Source of the DNA: Miltoncostaea oceani | Lineage (GTDB): Bacteria > Actinomycetota > Thermoleophilia > Miltoncostaeales > Miltoncostaeaceae | Assembly (NCBI RefSeq): GCF_018141545.1 | Contig: NZ_CP064356.1 | Span: 1,240,001 to 1,304,000, forward strand | DNA length: 64,000 nt | Reading direction: 5' to 3' | Program-made: the position numbers and the translations under genes | Shown here: piece after piece, positions 8,582 through 18,516 of the stretch | How the letters are laid out: the number at the start of each line of letters is the position of its first letter | Numbering within the stretch: the stretch's first letter is position 1 | Notes under the pieces: model-generated | What the model was told of the DNA's origin: nothing | Seen by the model: the letters and a program-made list of their open reading frames with translations, nothing else | Database searches by the model: none

Positions 8582-9441
8582 CGATCATCACCGGCATGAG
8601 CGGCGCCGGGAAGAGCAAGGCCATGGGGACGTTCGAGGACGCCGGGTGGTTCTGCGTCGACAACCTCCCGCCGGGCCTGCTGCCGGCCCTCGCCGACCTG
8701 GTGCTGCTGGAGGGGTCGAGCGTCGACCGGGCCGCGGTGGTGTGCGACGTGCGCGGCGGCGTCTGGTTCAAGGAGCTCGAGCCGGTGCTGGGACGGGTGG
8801 AGGGCGCGACCGGCGTCCGGCCGCGCGTCGTCTTCCTGGAGGCGTCCGACGACGCCCTCCTCAACCGCTTCCGCGAGACGCGGCGCCCGCACCCCCTCGG
8901 GGGGAGCGTGGCGGAGGGCATCGCCCGTGAGCGGTCGGAGCTCGGCGACGTCCGCGAGCGGGCCGACGTGGTCATCGACACCACGGGGCTGTCGATCTGG
9001 GATCTGCGGCGACGGGTGACGGAGGCCCTGATGGCCCCCGAGGGCCGGCGGCGGATGCACGTCCAGTTCGCGTCGTTCGGCTACAAGCACGGCGTCCCCC
9101 GCGACGCCGACCTCCTCTTCGACGTCCGCTTCCTCCAGAACCCCCACTACGTCCCGGCGTTGAAGCCCCTCACCGGCCTCGACGCCCCCGTCGCGCAGTT
9201 CGTGGCCGCCGCCCCCGGGATGGACGACTTCCGCGAGCGCCTCGAATCGCTCCTCGACTTCCTGCTGCCCGCCTATGCGCAGGAGGGGAAGGCGTCGGTG
9301 GTGATCGGGATCGGCTGCACGGGGGGCCGCCACCGGAGCGTCGCGATCTCGGAGATGCTCGCCCGACGGTACGCCCGCGACCACGAGGTCAGCACGTCCC
9401 ACCGCCACATCGAGCGTCCCTCGGCGGACCCGACCACGTGA
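8572..9441 (+). CDS. rapZ: RapZ/YvcJ-family nucleotide-binding protein
   Basis: A 289-residue P-loop protein of the RapZ (YvcJ) family. Walker A is GMSGAGKS at residues 8-15, the AGWFCVDNLPPGLLP block follows, and the C-terminal domain has FASFGYKHGVPRDADLLFDVRFLQNP and IGCTGGRHRSVAISE. In E. coli RapZ is an RNA-binding adapter for RNase E control of GlmS; in Gram-positives it binds nucleotides and its target is less clear. It overlaps uvrC by ten bases and yvcK by four (GTGA). Confidence 0.95.
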   Translation: MELTIITGMSGAGKSKAMGTFEDAGWFCVDNLPPGLLPALADLVLLEGSSVDRAAVVCDVRGGVWFKELEPVLGRVEGATGVRPRVVFLEASDDALLNRFRETRRPHPLGGSVAEGIARERSELGDVRERADVVIDTTGLSIWDLRRRVTEALMAPEGRRRMHVQFASFGYKHGVPRDADLLFDVRFLQNPHYVPALKPLTGLDAPVAQFVAAAPGMDDFRERLESLLDFLLPAYAQEGKASVVIGIGCTGGRHRSVAISEMLARRYARDHEVSTSHRHIERPSADPTT

Positions 9442-10391
9442 GCCGGCTGCCCCGCATCGCGGCCCTCGGCGGCGGGACCGGGCTGGCGTCGCTGCTGCGG
9501 GGGCTGAAGCGGGCGCCGCTCGACATCACCGCGATCGTGACGGTGGCGGACGACGGGGGGTCGTCGGGGCGCCTGCGGCGCGACCTGAACATCCTGCCGC
9601 CGGGCGACATCCGCAACTGCCTGGTGGCGCTCGCCGACGACGAGTCGCTGATGGGGCGTCTCTTCCAGCATCGCTTCGCGGACGGCGACCTGTCGGGGCA
9701 CCCGTTCGGGAACCTGTTCCTGGCGGCGTTGTCGGAGGTGACGGGGAACTTCGACCTGGCGATCCAGGAGTGCAGCCGGGTCCTGAAGATCCGCGGTCGG
9801 GTGCTGCCGACGACGCTGGAGGACGTGGCGTTGTGGGCGGAGCGGGAGGACGGCACCCGCGAGTGCGGCGAGACCCGGATCGCGTCGGGGAGCGGGGCGT
9901 GCCGCCGGGTGTGGCTGGAGCCGGAGCCGGGCGCCCACCCCCCGGCGGTGACGGCGATCGACAACGCCGACGTTGTCCTGCTGGGGCCGGGGAGCCTGTT
10001 CACGAGCGTCCTCCCGCACTTCGCGGTGCCGGAGATCGCGGCGGCGGTCGCGCGGAGCACCGCGCCGCGGGTCTACATCTGCAACGTGATGACCCAGCCG
10101 GGGGAGACGGACGGCATGGACGCCGCCGACCACGTGTCGCGGGTGCTGGAGGCCGTCCCCGGGGGCGTCGACGTCGTCCTGGTGCACGACGGCCCGCTCG
10201 ACGCGGTGGCGCTGGAGGCGTACGCCCGCCTCGGGCAGGAGCCGGTCCGGGCGGACGCGGCGGCCCTCGAGGCGCTGGGGGTGCGGGTCGTGGCGCGTCC
10301 GTTCGCGGAGGAGGGCTCCGCCGTGCGGCACTCGCCGGCGGCCCTGGCGGCCGCGCTGATCGACCTGGTGCGGGAGACCGCGACGCGCTGA
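9438..10391 (+). CDS. yvcK: YvcK/CofD-like gluconeogenesis factor
   Basis: A 317-residue CofD-like protein with the nucleotide-sugar-binding loop ALGGGTGLASLLRGLK near the N-terminus, IVTVADDGGSSGRLRRD, PPGDIRNCLVALAD and LFQHRF. In Bacillus and mycobacteria YvcK/CuvA homologues bind UDP-sugars and are needed for cell-wall homeostasis during gluconeogenic growth. The GTG start overlaps rapZ by four bases. whiA, which normally follows in Actinobacteria and Firmicutes, is absent here. Confidence 0.95.
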   Translation: MSRLPRIAALGGGTGLASLLRGLKRAPLDITAIVTVADDGGSSGRLRRDLNILPPGDIRNCLVALADDESLMGRLFQHRFADGDLSGHPFGNLFLAALSEVTGNFDLAIQECSRVLKIRGRVLPTTLEDVALWAEREDGTRECGETRIASGSGACRRVWLEPEPGAHPPAVTAIDNADVVLLGPGSLFTSVLPHFAVPEIAAAVARSTAPRVYICNVMTQPGETDGMDAADHVSRVLEAVPGGVDVVLVHDGPLDAVALEAYARLGQEPVRADAAALEALGVRVVARPFAEEGSAVRHSPAALAAALIDLVRETATR

Positions 10392-10432
10392 GCGGCCGTT
10401 CCCTTACGCGGTCGCGAGAGGACATGCAACGG

Positions 10433-10462
10433 TTGCCACGAACACTCAGGCGGCCGTACACT
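10433..10462 (+). promoter_or_regulatory. Candidate sigma-A-type promoter
   Basis: TTGCCA (10433-10438) and TACACT (10457-10462) are separated by 18 bp, upstream of the membrane-protein gene at 10569. This implies an untranslated leader of about 100 bases, ending in an AAGGAG ribosome site. Confidence 0.5.
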
Positions 10463-10568
10463 GGCCGCGCGACGGGGGCCCGGCCTCCGTCGTGGTTGCG
10501 TCGTCACCACTCGTCTTCTTTTCCGGCGGCGCGCCCTCCCGTACTTCTCACAAGGAGCAAACGCCTCA

Positions 10569-11291
10569 ATGAGCGCACGCGCTAAGGCGATCGCGCCCCT
10601 GGCGATCGTCATCGGTGTTCTGTCCTTCCTCTGGACGGAGCTCTCGCTCAACTTCACGTTCAACTGGGTCACCTCGGGCGACGGCGACTTCGTCGGCTTC
10701 GGTGTTCCCCAGAACTTCCACCTGATCCTCCCGATCGCGTTCATCTCGTGGGGCCTGTTCTTCGCGGCGGGTGGCGACAACGCCGCCTTCGGCAAGATCT
10801 TCCTCGCCTGCGTGTTCGGCACGGTTGCCGCCCTCATCACGATGCCGCTGTCGTTCAAGACGGCTGACTCGAACATCTCCGAGTACATCGCCGGCACGGA
10901 CACCAGTGGTCCGGAGTTCTGGGGCATCGCCCTGTGGGTGGGCATCTTCGCCTTCATCCTGGTCATGATCCTCGTGGCGGGTGACTGGTACTACGTCGCG
11001 GGCACCTTCCCGGCGTTCGCGTCGGTCTTCGTCTGGTGGATCGCGACGGGCCTCGACGGCTACGTCCCCGAGCCGGTGTCCGGTTCGGCCCTGTCCGGCG
11101 ACGAGTTCCTCGCCGCCGCCCCGGGTACCGGTGGCACGGGTGCCGCCGGCGGGCTGCTCAGCACGCCCTGGCCGTGGGTCTGGTTCTCCGTGTTCGTCAC
11201 GCTGGTCTGCGGCGTCATCCTCGGGCTCGTGTCCGCCAAGATCACGGCGGCCGTCACCCCGAAGCCGAAGGCCACCACCGCCGAGGCCTAG
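10569..11291 (+). CDS. Multi-pass membrane protein, DUF1097-like
   Basis: A 240-residue protein with about six hydrophobic segments, beginning IAPLAIVIGVLSFLWTELSL, then LILPIAFISWGLFFAAGG, IFLACVFGTVAALITMPL, FWGIALWVGIFAFILVMILV, FASVFVWWIATGL and VWFSVFVTLVCGVILGL. The layout and the short Gly-rich loops resemble DUF1097 membrane proteins, but I assign that only tentatively. The gene has its own promoter, a clear ribosome site and a strong terminator, and its codons are visibly less GC3-extreme than its neighbours, which could mean high expression or transfer. It occupies the position where whiA is expected. Confidence 0.65.
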   Translation: MSARAKAIAPLAIVIGVLSFLWTELSLNFTFNWVTSGDGDFVGFGVPQNFHLILPIAFISWGLFFAAGGDNAAFGKIFLACVFGTVAALITMPLSFKTADSNISEYIAGTDTSGPEFWGIALWVGIFAFILVMILVAGDWYYVAGTFPAFASVFVWWIATGLDGYVPEPVSGSALSGDEFLAAAPGTGGTGAAGGLLSTPWPWVWFSVFVTLVCGVILGLVSAKITAAVTPKPKATTAEA

Positions 11292-11319
11292 GCCTCAGCA
11301 CCGCGAACATCGCGTCACC

Positions 11320-11345
11320 GTCGGGGGGCCTCCGGGCCCCCCGAC
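11320..11345 (+). terminator. Strong intrinsic-type hairpin
   Basis: A perfect 11-bp stem (GTCGGGGGGCC / GGCCCCCCGAC) with a 4-base TCCG loop lies 28 bases after the membrane-protein stop. The following bases (GTCGTTAACG) are only weakly T-rich, as is common in high-GC actinobacteria. Confidence 0.7.
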
Positions 11346-11447
11346 GTCGTTAACGCCCCGACCCGGTCCCCGAGCGTTCCCGGGGAACACCCTCCGGTCG
11401 AACGCCTCCCGGATCCGCCCCTCCGGGGCGACCGCCGCCCCTCGTGC

Positions 11448-11632
11448 CGCCGCGGCCGAATGGACCTCCGCCCCACGGTCAATTGACCAACGCCCCCGTG
11501 GCAAATGGACCTCCGCCCCACGGTCAATCGACCGGCGACCCCGTGGCCAATTGACCGGCGACCCCGCGGCCAATCGACCGTCGACCCCCGTGGCCAATTG
11601 ACCGGCGACCCCGCGGCCAATTGGACCCGACC
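11448..11632. repeat. Tandem minisatellite, about eight 22-24-bp units
   Basis: About eight imperfect head-to-tail copies with approximate consensus CCCGYGGCCAATYGACCGGC plus two to four bases. Several units contain the palindrome GGTCAATTGACC or its near-form GGCCAATTGACC. There are no spacers, so this is not a CRISPR array. It fills the 370-bp gap between two convergent genes (membrane protein and nuclease). The frames across it give repetitive Trp/Arg/Asp strings, not a protein. Confidence 0.85.
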
Positions 11633-11661
11633 CGCGAACGCTGCGGACCTCGGCGCTTCCC

Positions 11662-12258
11662 TCAGCGCCGGCAGGACCCCCAGAGGCCCCGGCGGGCGTC
11701 GCGGGCGTCGCGTTCGGCGGAGCGGAGGGTGGGTTGGAGCCGCCCGCGGCCGTCACCGCGGAAGACCTCGGCGAAGCCCTCGGCGACGAGTTGGACGTTG
11801 ACGGTCGTGGCGGCGCCCTCGCGGGTGACCTCGGCGAGGAGGCGGCCGAAGCGGTCCTCGCGTCCCTGGGAGGGGTCGACGGCGAGGAGGACGGGCGTGC
11901 CCTCCGGCAGGAGCCTCCGCAGCTCGGCGGCGGCCTGGGGGCCGAAGCACTCGACGGGGCGGTCGGGGGTGACGCTCTCCGGCGCGTCCACGCCGAGCAG
12001 GCGCACCCGCTCCTCGCCGCCCCCGCCGCCCCCGCCGCCCGGACCGGCCCCGCCGAGGCGGGCGATGAGGGTGTCGCCGTCGACGACGCGCACCACCCGC
12101 GCCCCCGTCACGCCGTCACCGGACGCACCGTCGCCGGAGCCGCCTCCGCCCGCCGCGGCACCCCCTCCGCCACCCCCGTCCGGGGACCCGTCACCCGTCC
12201 CGCACCCGGCGAGCGCGACGAGCAGCAGGGCGCACGCGGCGAGGTGGCGTCGGGTCAC
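11662..12258 (-). CDS. Thermonuclease-family lipoprotein
   Basis: A 198-residue secreted nuclease. The N-terminus is a lipoprotein signal (MTRRHLAACALLLVALAGC, lipobox LAGC), followed by a Gly/Ser-rich linker and a staphylococcal-nuclease (TNase) domain: VVRVVDGDTLIARL, the VRLLGVDAPESV substrate loop, the DRFGRLLAEV segment and the C-terminal RSAERDARDARRGLW. It would act outside the membrane on DNA or RNA. The second Gly-rich insert inside the domain (GGAGPGGGGGGGGEE) is unusual. Confidence 0.9.
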   Translation of the reverse strand: MTRRHLAACALLLVALAGCGTGDGSPDGGGGGGAAAGGGGSGDGASGDGVTGARVVRVVDGDTLIARLGGAGPGGGGGGGGEERVRLLGVDAPESVTPDRPVECFGPQAAAELRRLLPEGTPVLLAVDPSQGREDRFGRLLAEVTREGAATTVNVQLVAEGFAEVFRGDGRGRLQPTLRSAERDARDARRGLWGSCRR

Positions 12259-12296
12259 GGGGGGCTCCTGCCCGGGGCCGGGCGGTTGACTGGTAG

Positions 12297-13337
<1,041 letters not shown>

Positions 13338-13347
13338 CGGCGCGCCG

Positions 13348-14544
13348 GTGACGCGTCCGCTCGGAATCGACGACCCGGGGGTCGACTGGTCGGGTGCGCG
13401 CGTCCTCGTGCGCGCCGACCTCAACGCCCCCCTTGACGACGGGCGCGTCACCGACGACGCCCGCATCCGCGCCTCGGTGCCGACGCTGGAGCGGCTCCTC
13501 GCCGCCGGCGCCGGCGTCGCGGTGTGCTCCCACCTCGGCCGGCCCAAGGGGAAGCCGGTCGAGGAGCTGTCGCTCCGCCCCTGCGCCGAGAAGCTCGGGG
13601 AGCTGATGGGCCGCACCGTCGAGCTGCTGCCCGACTGCGTCGGCGACGACGTGCGGGCACGCGCCGAGGCCCTCCGGCCCGGCGAGCTCGTCATGCTGGA
13701 GAACCTCCGCTTCCACCCGGAGGAGGAGGCCAACGACCCCGCCTTCGCCGACCGCCTCGCCGCCGGCTTCACGCACTACGTCAACGACGCGTTCGGCGCC
13801 GCCCACCGCGCCCACGCATCCACGGAGGGCGTCGCACGCCGGCTCCCCGCCCGCGCCGGGCTGCTCCTCTCCCGCGAGGTCGAGGTCCTCGAGGGGCTCC
13901 TCACATCCCCCCGCCACCCGTTCGTCGCCGTGCTCGGCGGGTCGAAGGTGAGCGACAAGCTGCCGCTCATCAACAGCCTCCTCGAACGGTGCGACCGGGT
14001 CCTCATCGGCGGCGCCATGTGCTTCACGTTCCTCGCCGCCCAGGGCGAGAGCGTCGGCGCCTCCCTGCACGAGGGCCCCGACGGGCAGGCCCAGGCCACC
14101 GAGCTGATGGAGACCGCCGTCCGCCTCAACTGCGCCCTGCAGCTCCCCGTCGACGTCCTCGTCGCCGACCGCTTCGCCGCGGACGCCGCGCTCGAGGTCG
14201 TCCCCACCGACGACATCGCGGACGGGTGGATGGGCGTCGACATCGGCCCCCGCACCTCGTCCTCCTACCGTGAGGCCATCATGGGCGCACAGACCGTGTT
14301 CTGGAACGGACCGATGGGGGCCTTCGAGATCGAGCCGTTCGTGGACGGCACCCGTGCCGTCGCCGAGGCGATGGCGGCATGCTTCGGCTCCACCGTCGCC
14401 GGCGGCGGCGACTCCGGCGCCGCCGTCGCGCAGTTCGGCCTCGTCGACGACTTCACCCACGTCTCGACGGGCGGCGGCGCCGCCCTCGAGATGCTCGAGG
14501 GCAGGACCCTCCCCGGCGTCGCCGCCCTGCCGAGCACGTCATGA
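13348..14544 (+). CDS. pgk: Phosphoglycerate kinase
   Basis: Converts 1,3-bisphosphoglycerate to 3-phosphoglycerate with ATP synthesis. The 398 residues include RVLVRADLNAPLDDGRV, the substrate-binding SHLGRPKG, LLENLRFHP-like MLENLRFHPEEEAND, FVAVLGGSKVSDKL, and the nucleotide site GPMGAFEIEPF plus GGGDSGAAVAQFG. Its stop overlaps the tpiA ATG (ATGA). Confidence 0.97.
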   Translation: MTRPLGIDDPGVDWSGARVLVRADLNAPLDDGRVTDDARIRASVPTLERLLAAGAGVAVCSHLGRPKGKPVEELSLRPCAEKLGELMGRTVELLPDCVGDDVRARAEALRPGELVMLENLRFHPEEEANDPAFADRLAAGFTHYVNDAFGAAHRAHASTEGVARRLPARAGLLLSREVEVLEGLLTSPRHPFVAVLGGSKVSDKLPLINSLLERCDRVLIGGAMCFTFLAAQGESVGASLHEGPDGQAQATELMETAVRLNCALQLPVDVLVADRFAADAALEVVPTDDIADGWMGVDIGPRTSSSYREAIMGAQTVFWNGPMGAFEIEPFVDGTRAVAEAMAACFGSTVAGGGDSGAAVAQFGLVDDFTHVSTGGGAALEMLEGRTLPGVAALPSTS

Positions 14545-15290
14545 GCGAGCGCCGCCCGCTCGTCGCGGGGAACTGGAAGATGAACAAGACCGGCGTCGAG
14601 GCCCGCGAGACCGTCGCGCGCCTCCGGGCCCTCCTCGGCGACGGCGAGCTGCCCGTCGACGTCGCCGTCTGCCCGCCGGCGACGGCGCTCGAGGCGACCG
14701 CCCGCGCGGCGTCCGGCAGCCACATCCGCGTCTACGCCCAGGCCGTCCACGAGAAGGCCTCCGGCGCGCACACCGGCGAGATCTCCGCGGCGATGATCGC
14801 CGCGACCGGCGCCGACGGCACCCTGATCGGGCACTCCGAGCGCCGGGCCGCGGGGGAGACCGACGACCAGGTCGCCGCCCGCGTGCGCGCCGCCCTCGAC
14901 GGCGGCCTCTCCGTGATCCTCTGCTGCGGCGAGTCGCTGGAGCAGCGCGAGGCGGGGGAGACGGAGGAGTGGCTCGCCGGGCAGGTCCGCGCCGGCCTCG
15001 CCGACGTGGCGGCCGACGAGGTCGGCCGCCTCGCCATCGCCTACGAGCCCATCTGGGCGATCGGGACGGGCCGCACCGCGACACCCGAGATCGCCCAGGA
15101 GGCCTGCGCGCACGTCCGCTCGGTCGCCGCCGGCACCCTCGACGGCGCCGCCCTGCGCGTCCTCTACGGCGGCAGCGTCACCCCCGACACCGCCGGTGAG
15201 CTGATGTCCCAGCCGGACATCGACGGCGCCCTCGTCGGCGGGGCGAGCCTCGACCCCGAGGCGTTCGCCGCCATCGTGCGGGGGGCCTGA
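14541..15290 (+). CDS. tpiA: Triosephosphate isomerase
   Basis: Interconverts dihydroxyacetone phosphate and glyceraldehyde 3-phosphate. The 249 residues show the phosphate/active-site lysine in AGNWKMNKT, the catalytic His in LIGHSERR, the catalytic Glu loop AYEPIWAIGTGRTA and LYGGSVTPDTA. The ATG overlapping pgk is chosen because it places NWKMN at the normal distance from the start. Confidence 0.97.
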   Translation: MSERRPLVAGNWKMNKTGVEARETVARLRALLGDGELPVDVAVCPPATALEATARAASGSHIRVYAQAVHEKASGAHTGEISAAMIAATGADGTLIGHSERRAAGETDDQVAARVRAALDGGLSVILCCGESLEQREAGETEEWLAGQVRAGLADVAADEVGRLAIAYEPIWAIGTGRTATPEIAQEACAHVRSVAAGTLDGAALRVLYGGSVTPDTAGELMSQPDIDGALVGGASLDPEAFAAIVRGA

Positions 15291-15297
15291 GGCCGCG

Positions 15298-16806
15298 ATG
15301 GCCACGACGCCCTCGGGACCGCTCGTGCTGGTGGTCATCGACGGCTTCGGCATCGGTCCGCCGGGGCCCGGCAACGCCGTCAGCCTCGCCCGGACGCCCG
15401 CCCTCGACGCCCTCGCGCGGACGGGTTCCGCCACGCGCATCGCCGCGTCCGGCCTGCCCGTCGGCCTGCCCGACGGCCAGCAGGGCAACAGCGAGGTCGG
15501 CCACCTCAACATCGGCGCCGGGCGGCGGGTGCCGCAGATGCTGGTGCGCGTCGACGAGGCCGTCGCCGACGGCTCCATCGAACGCCTCCCCGCCATGCAG
15601 GCCCTCCTGGCGCGCGGACGGGCGGCCACCCTCCACCTCGTCGGCCTCGTCGGCGACGGCGGCGTCCACGCCAGCCAGCGCCACATGCTCGCCATGATCC
15701 GGATCGCCCGCGCGAACGGCGTCGAGCGCGTCGTGGTCCACGCCCTCACCGACGGCCGCGACACCCGCCCCGACAGCGGCCTCGCCGCCGTCGAGGAGAT
15801 CGAGGCGACGGGGGCGTTCGTCGGCACCGTCTGCGGGCGGTACTGGGCGATGGACCGCGACCGCCGGTGGGACCGCACCCGCCGCGCCTACGACGCCATG
15901 GTCCACGGCGTCGGCACGCCCCGCGCCACGGGGGCCGAGGCCGTCCGCGCCTCCTACGACCTGGGCACCAGCGACGAGTTCCTCGAGCCGGCGGTCATCG
16001 GCCCGCCCCACGAGAACCGCGTCCGGACCGAGGACGCCCTGCTCTACGTCAACTTCCGTCCCGACCGCGCGCGGCAGCTCACCCTCGCGTTCACGGAGCC
16101 CGACTTCGACGGCTTCGACCGCGGGCCCGACCCGCCGCTGCCGTTCGTGACGACGATGACCCGGTACAAGGCCGAGTTCCGCGCGGAGGTGCTGTTCGAG
16201 GCGCAGGACGTGCGCCAGGGCCTCTCCGAGACCGTGTCCGCCGCGGGACGCACCCAGCTCCACGTCGCCGAGACCGAGAAGTACGCCCACGTCACGTTCT
16301 TCTTCAACGGCGGGCGCGAGGAGCCGTTCGACGGGGAGCGCCGCGTCCTCGTCCCGTCACCCCAGCACGTCGCGACCTACGACCAGGCGCCCGAGATGAG
16401 CGCCACCGGTGTCCGCGACGCCGTGGTGCAGGCGCTCGCCGAGGGCTCCGACCAGCTCATCGTCGTGAACTTCGCGAACGCCGACATGGTCGGGCACACC
16501 GGCGTCGTCCCCGCCGCCGTCTCCGCCATCGAGACCGTCGACGGGTGCATGGCGACGGTGCGGGAGGCGGTCGCCGCCGCCGGGGGGCTGCTGTGCGTCA
16601 CGGCCGACCACGGCAACAGCGAGCACATGATCGAGCCGGACGGGAGCCCCAACACCGCCCACACCAGCAACCCGGTGCCGTTGTGGATCGACCGGCCCGG
16701 CCTCACCCTGCGCGAGGGCGGCAGCCTCGGCGACATCGCGCCGACGCTCTGCGGGCTGATGGGGTGGGACCCGGGCCCCGCCATGACCGGGACGCCGCTG
16801 ATCTGA
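15298..16806 (+). CDS. gpmI: 2,3-bisphosphoglycerate-independent phosphoglycerate mutase
   Basis: Interconverts 3- and 2-phosphoglycerate using a phosphoserine intermediate and two metal ions. At 502 residues it is full-length. It shows VVIDGFGIG, the catalytic Ser65 in GQQGNSEVGHLNIGAGR, LTDGRDTRPDSG, FRPDRARQLTLAF, NFANADMVGHTG and the C-terminal metal site TADHGNSEHM. It lies 7 bases after tpiA, so one transcript probably supplies four consecutive glycolytic enzymes. Confidence 0.97.
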   Translation: MATTPSGPLVLVVIDGFGIGPPGPGNAVSLARTPALDALARTGSATRIAASGLPVGLPDGQQGNSEVGHLNIGAGRRVPQMLVRVDEAVADGSIERLPAMQALLARGRAATLHLVGLVGDGGVHASQRHMLAMIRIARANGVERVVVHALTDGRDTRPDSGLAAVEEIEATGAFVGTVCGRYWAMDRDRRWDRTRRAYDAMVHGVGTPRATGAEAVRASYDLGTSDEFLEPAVIGPPHENRVRTEDALLYVNFRPDRARQLTLAFTEPDFDGFDRGPDPPLPFVTTMTRYKAEFRAEVLFEAQDVRQGLSETVSAAGRTQLHVAETEKYAHVTFFFNGGREEPFDGERRVLVPSPQHVATYDQAPEMSATGVRDAVVQALAEGSDQLIVVNFANADMVGHTGVVPAAVSAIETVDGCMATVREAVAAAGGLLCVTADHGNSEHMIEPDGSPNTAHTSNPVPLWIDRPGLTLREGGSLGDIAPTLCGLMGWDPGPAMTGTPLI

Positions 16807-16823
16807 CGCGCGCGGCGGCGGCG

Positions 16824-17213
16824 TCAGCCGCCGTCGCCGAAGGCCTTCTCGATCCGGTCGCGTAGCCGGTCGATCCGCTCCTCGGCGTCGCGGCGGAGCG
16901 CGTCGACCTCCTCCTGCGTCCGGCCCGAGGCACGGGCCTCGTCGATCGCGTCCTCGGCCTCGGCCCGCGCGTCGGCGACGGCCTCCTCGGCGCGCCGCCG
17001 GGCGGCCGCGACGTCCGGGCCGGCGTCGTCGATCGCCGCGTCGACCTCGGCGCGCGCCCGGTCGAGATCGTCCGAGAGCTGCGCGCGGGCGTCGCTGAGG
17101 GCGGACCTCACCTCCGGCGGGACGGCGTCGCCGGCATCGTCGCCGCATCCCACCCCGGCCCCGGTGGCGGCGATGGCGATCGCGGCGACCGCCGCGGCGA
17201 CCCGGGTGCGCAT
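16824..17213 (-). CDS. Coiled-coil lipoprotein
   Basis: A 129-residue protein: a signal peptide with lipobox (ATGAGVGC), then one long charged helix full of heptad-like Ala/Glu/Arg/Asp repeats (ARRRAEEAVADARAEAEDAIDEA). It would be tethered to the outer face of the membrane. No family is recognised. It is convergent with gpmI (17 bases between stops). Confidence 0.75.
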   Translation of the reverse strand: MRTRVAAAVAAIAIAATGAGVGCGDDAGDAVPPEVRSALSDARAQLSDDLDRARAEVDAAIDDAGPDVAAARRRAEEAVADARAEAEDAIDEARASGRTQEEVDALRRDAEERIDRLRDRIEKAFGDGG

Positions 17214-17249
17214 CGCGCGATCCTATACGCGGCCGTCGCGGGCGGGCAC

Positions 17250-17279
17250 TTGCGGCGTTCCCGCGCCCGGGGGTATCCT
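17250..17279 (+). promoter_or_regulatory. Candidate promoter upstream of rsgA
   Basis: TTGCGG (17250-17255) and TATCCT (17274-17279), 18-bp spacing. It would transcribe the small 29-codon frame at 17330 and then rsgA. Confidence 0.45.
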
Positions 17280-17329
17280 CGCCGCGATCCGGGAGAACGT
17301 CGTCCCGGCGCGGAGGGAGGGCCAGCGCA

Positions 17330-17419
17330 ATGGACATCGCGATGACGCTCCGGACGGCCACGTCGCCGTCCGTCGAGCCCGTGTCCGTCGTGGGCGCCCC
17401 CCTGCACCACCCCCGCTAG
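17330..17419 (+). CDS. Candidate 29-residue leader or small protein
   Basis: A GGAGGG ribosome site lies about 7 bases before an ATG opening a 29-codon frame (MDIAMTLRTATSPSVEPVSV... ending LHHPR). It sits 50 bases before rsgA and behind a plausible promoter. It could be a leader peptide or a short secreted or signalling peptide. No homologue is recognised, so coding status rests on the ribosome site and position only. Confidence 0.35.
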   Translation: MDIAMTLRTATSPSVEPVSVVGAPLHHPR

Positions 17420-17468
17420 CACCGGGACCGATCGCAGGCCGGGCGCCCCCCTCGAAGGGAGCCCCGGA

Positions 17469-18506
17469 GTGCATGAAGGTGACGTGCGGGCGGCGCTGGC
17501 GCCGCTCGGGTGGGATGACGCGAGACAGGATGAGCGGGACGCGCTCGGGATCGACGACGCCGACGTGGGACGGGTCGTCCGGGTCGACCGCGGCGGAGGC
17601 GCCGTCGCGACGGCCGCCGGGACGGTCGGCGTCGCCGGCCCCGGCCTCGCGGTCGGCGACTGGGTCGCGCTGCGCGACGGGCGGGTGGCGGCGGTGATGG
17701 AGCGCCGGACGGTGATCTCGCGCCGGGCCGCCGGCCGCGCCGACGTCGAGCAGGTGATCGCCGCCAACGTCGACGTCGTCGTCGCCGTACAGGCGATGGA
17801 CCGGCCGCTGCGGATGCGGCGGCTGCACCGCGCCCTCGCCCTCGGCTGGGAGTCGGGCGCGGTGCCGGTGGTGGTGCTCGCCAAGTGCGACGTCGGGGAC
17901 GCCCGCGACGCGGCCCTGCGGGTGGGGGAGCTCGGCGTCGACGTGATCGCGGTGAGCGCCCGCACCGGCGAGGGCCTCGCCGACGTCGCGGCGCTCGCCC
18001 GGCCGGCGCGCACCGTGGTGCTGCTCGGCGAGTCGGGCGCGGGCAAGTCGACCCTCGCCAACGCGCTCATCGGCGACGCCCACCTGCCGACCGCCGCGGT
18101 GCGCGCCGGCGACGGGAAGGGGCGTCACACGACGACGGCCCGCCACCTGCTGGCCCTGCCCGGCGGGGGCGCGCTGATCGACACGCCGGGCGTGCGCGAG
18201 CTCGGGTTGTGGAGCGACGCCGCGGGCGGCATCGGCATCACGTTCGCCGACGTCGAGGAGCTCGCCCCCGGCTGCCGGTTCGCCGACTGCCGGCACGACA
18301 CGGAACCCGGGTGCGCGGTGCGCGCCGCCGTCGAGCGCGGCGACCTGGCGGTGGACCGCCTCGAGAGCTGGCGGGAGCTCGCCCGCGAGGTGGCCGCCCA
18401 GGCGCGACGCGCCGACGCCCGCGCCGCCCGGGCCCACGCGCGGGCCGGGTCGCTGATGGCGCGCGGCGCGGTCCGCCGCGCCGGCCGTGACCGCGGGAGG
18501 CGGTGA
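17469..18506 (+). CDS. rsgA: Ribosome small-subunit-dependent GTPase A
   Basis: A circularly permuted GTPase assisting 30S maturation. The 345 residues contain an N-terminal OB-fold (AVGDWVALRDG), G4 (VLAKCD) before G1 (LLGESGAGKSTLAN), G2/G3 (GRHTTTARHLLAL, LIDTPGVRELGL) and the C-terminal zinc-binding segment GCRFADCRHDTEPGC. The GTG start follows AAGGGAG. It is convergent with the radical SAM gene (10 bases between stops). Confidence 0.95.
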   Translation: MHEGDVRAALAPLGWDDARQDERDALGIDDADVGRVVRVDRGGGAVATAAGTVGVAGPGLAVGDWVALRDGRVAAVMERRTVISRRAAGRADVEQVIAANVDVVVAVQAMDRPLRMRRLHRALALGWESGAVPVVVLAKCDVGDARDAALRVGELGVDVIAVSARTGEGLADVAALARPARTVVLLGESGAGKSTLANALIGDAHLPTAAVRAGDGKGRHTTTARHLLALPGGGALIDTPGVRELGLWSDAAGGIGITFADVEELAPGCRFADCRHDTEPGCAVRAAVERGDLAVDRLESWRELAREVAAQARRADARAARAHARAGSLMARGAVRRAGRDRGRR

Positions 18507-18516
18507 CGGCCGGCGG

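Noticed and set aside
11448-11632. Possible CRISPR array
   Set aside because: Units follow each other without unique spacers, are degenerate, and no cas genes are near.
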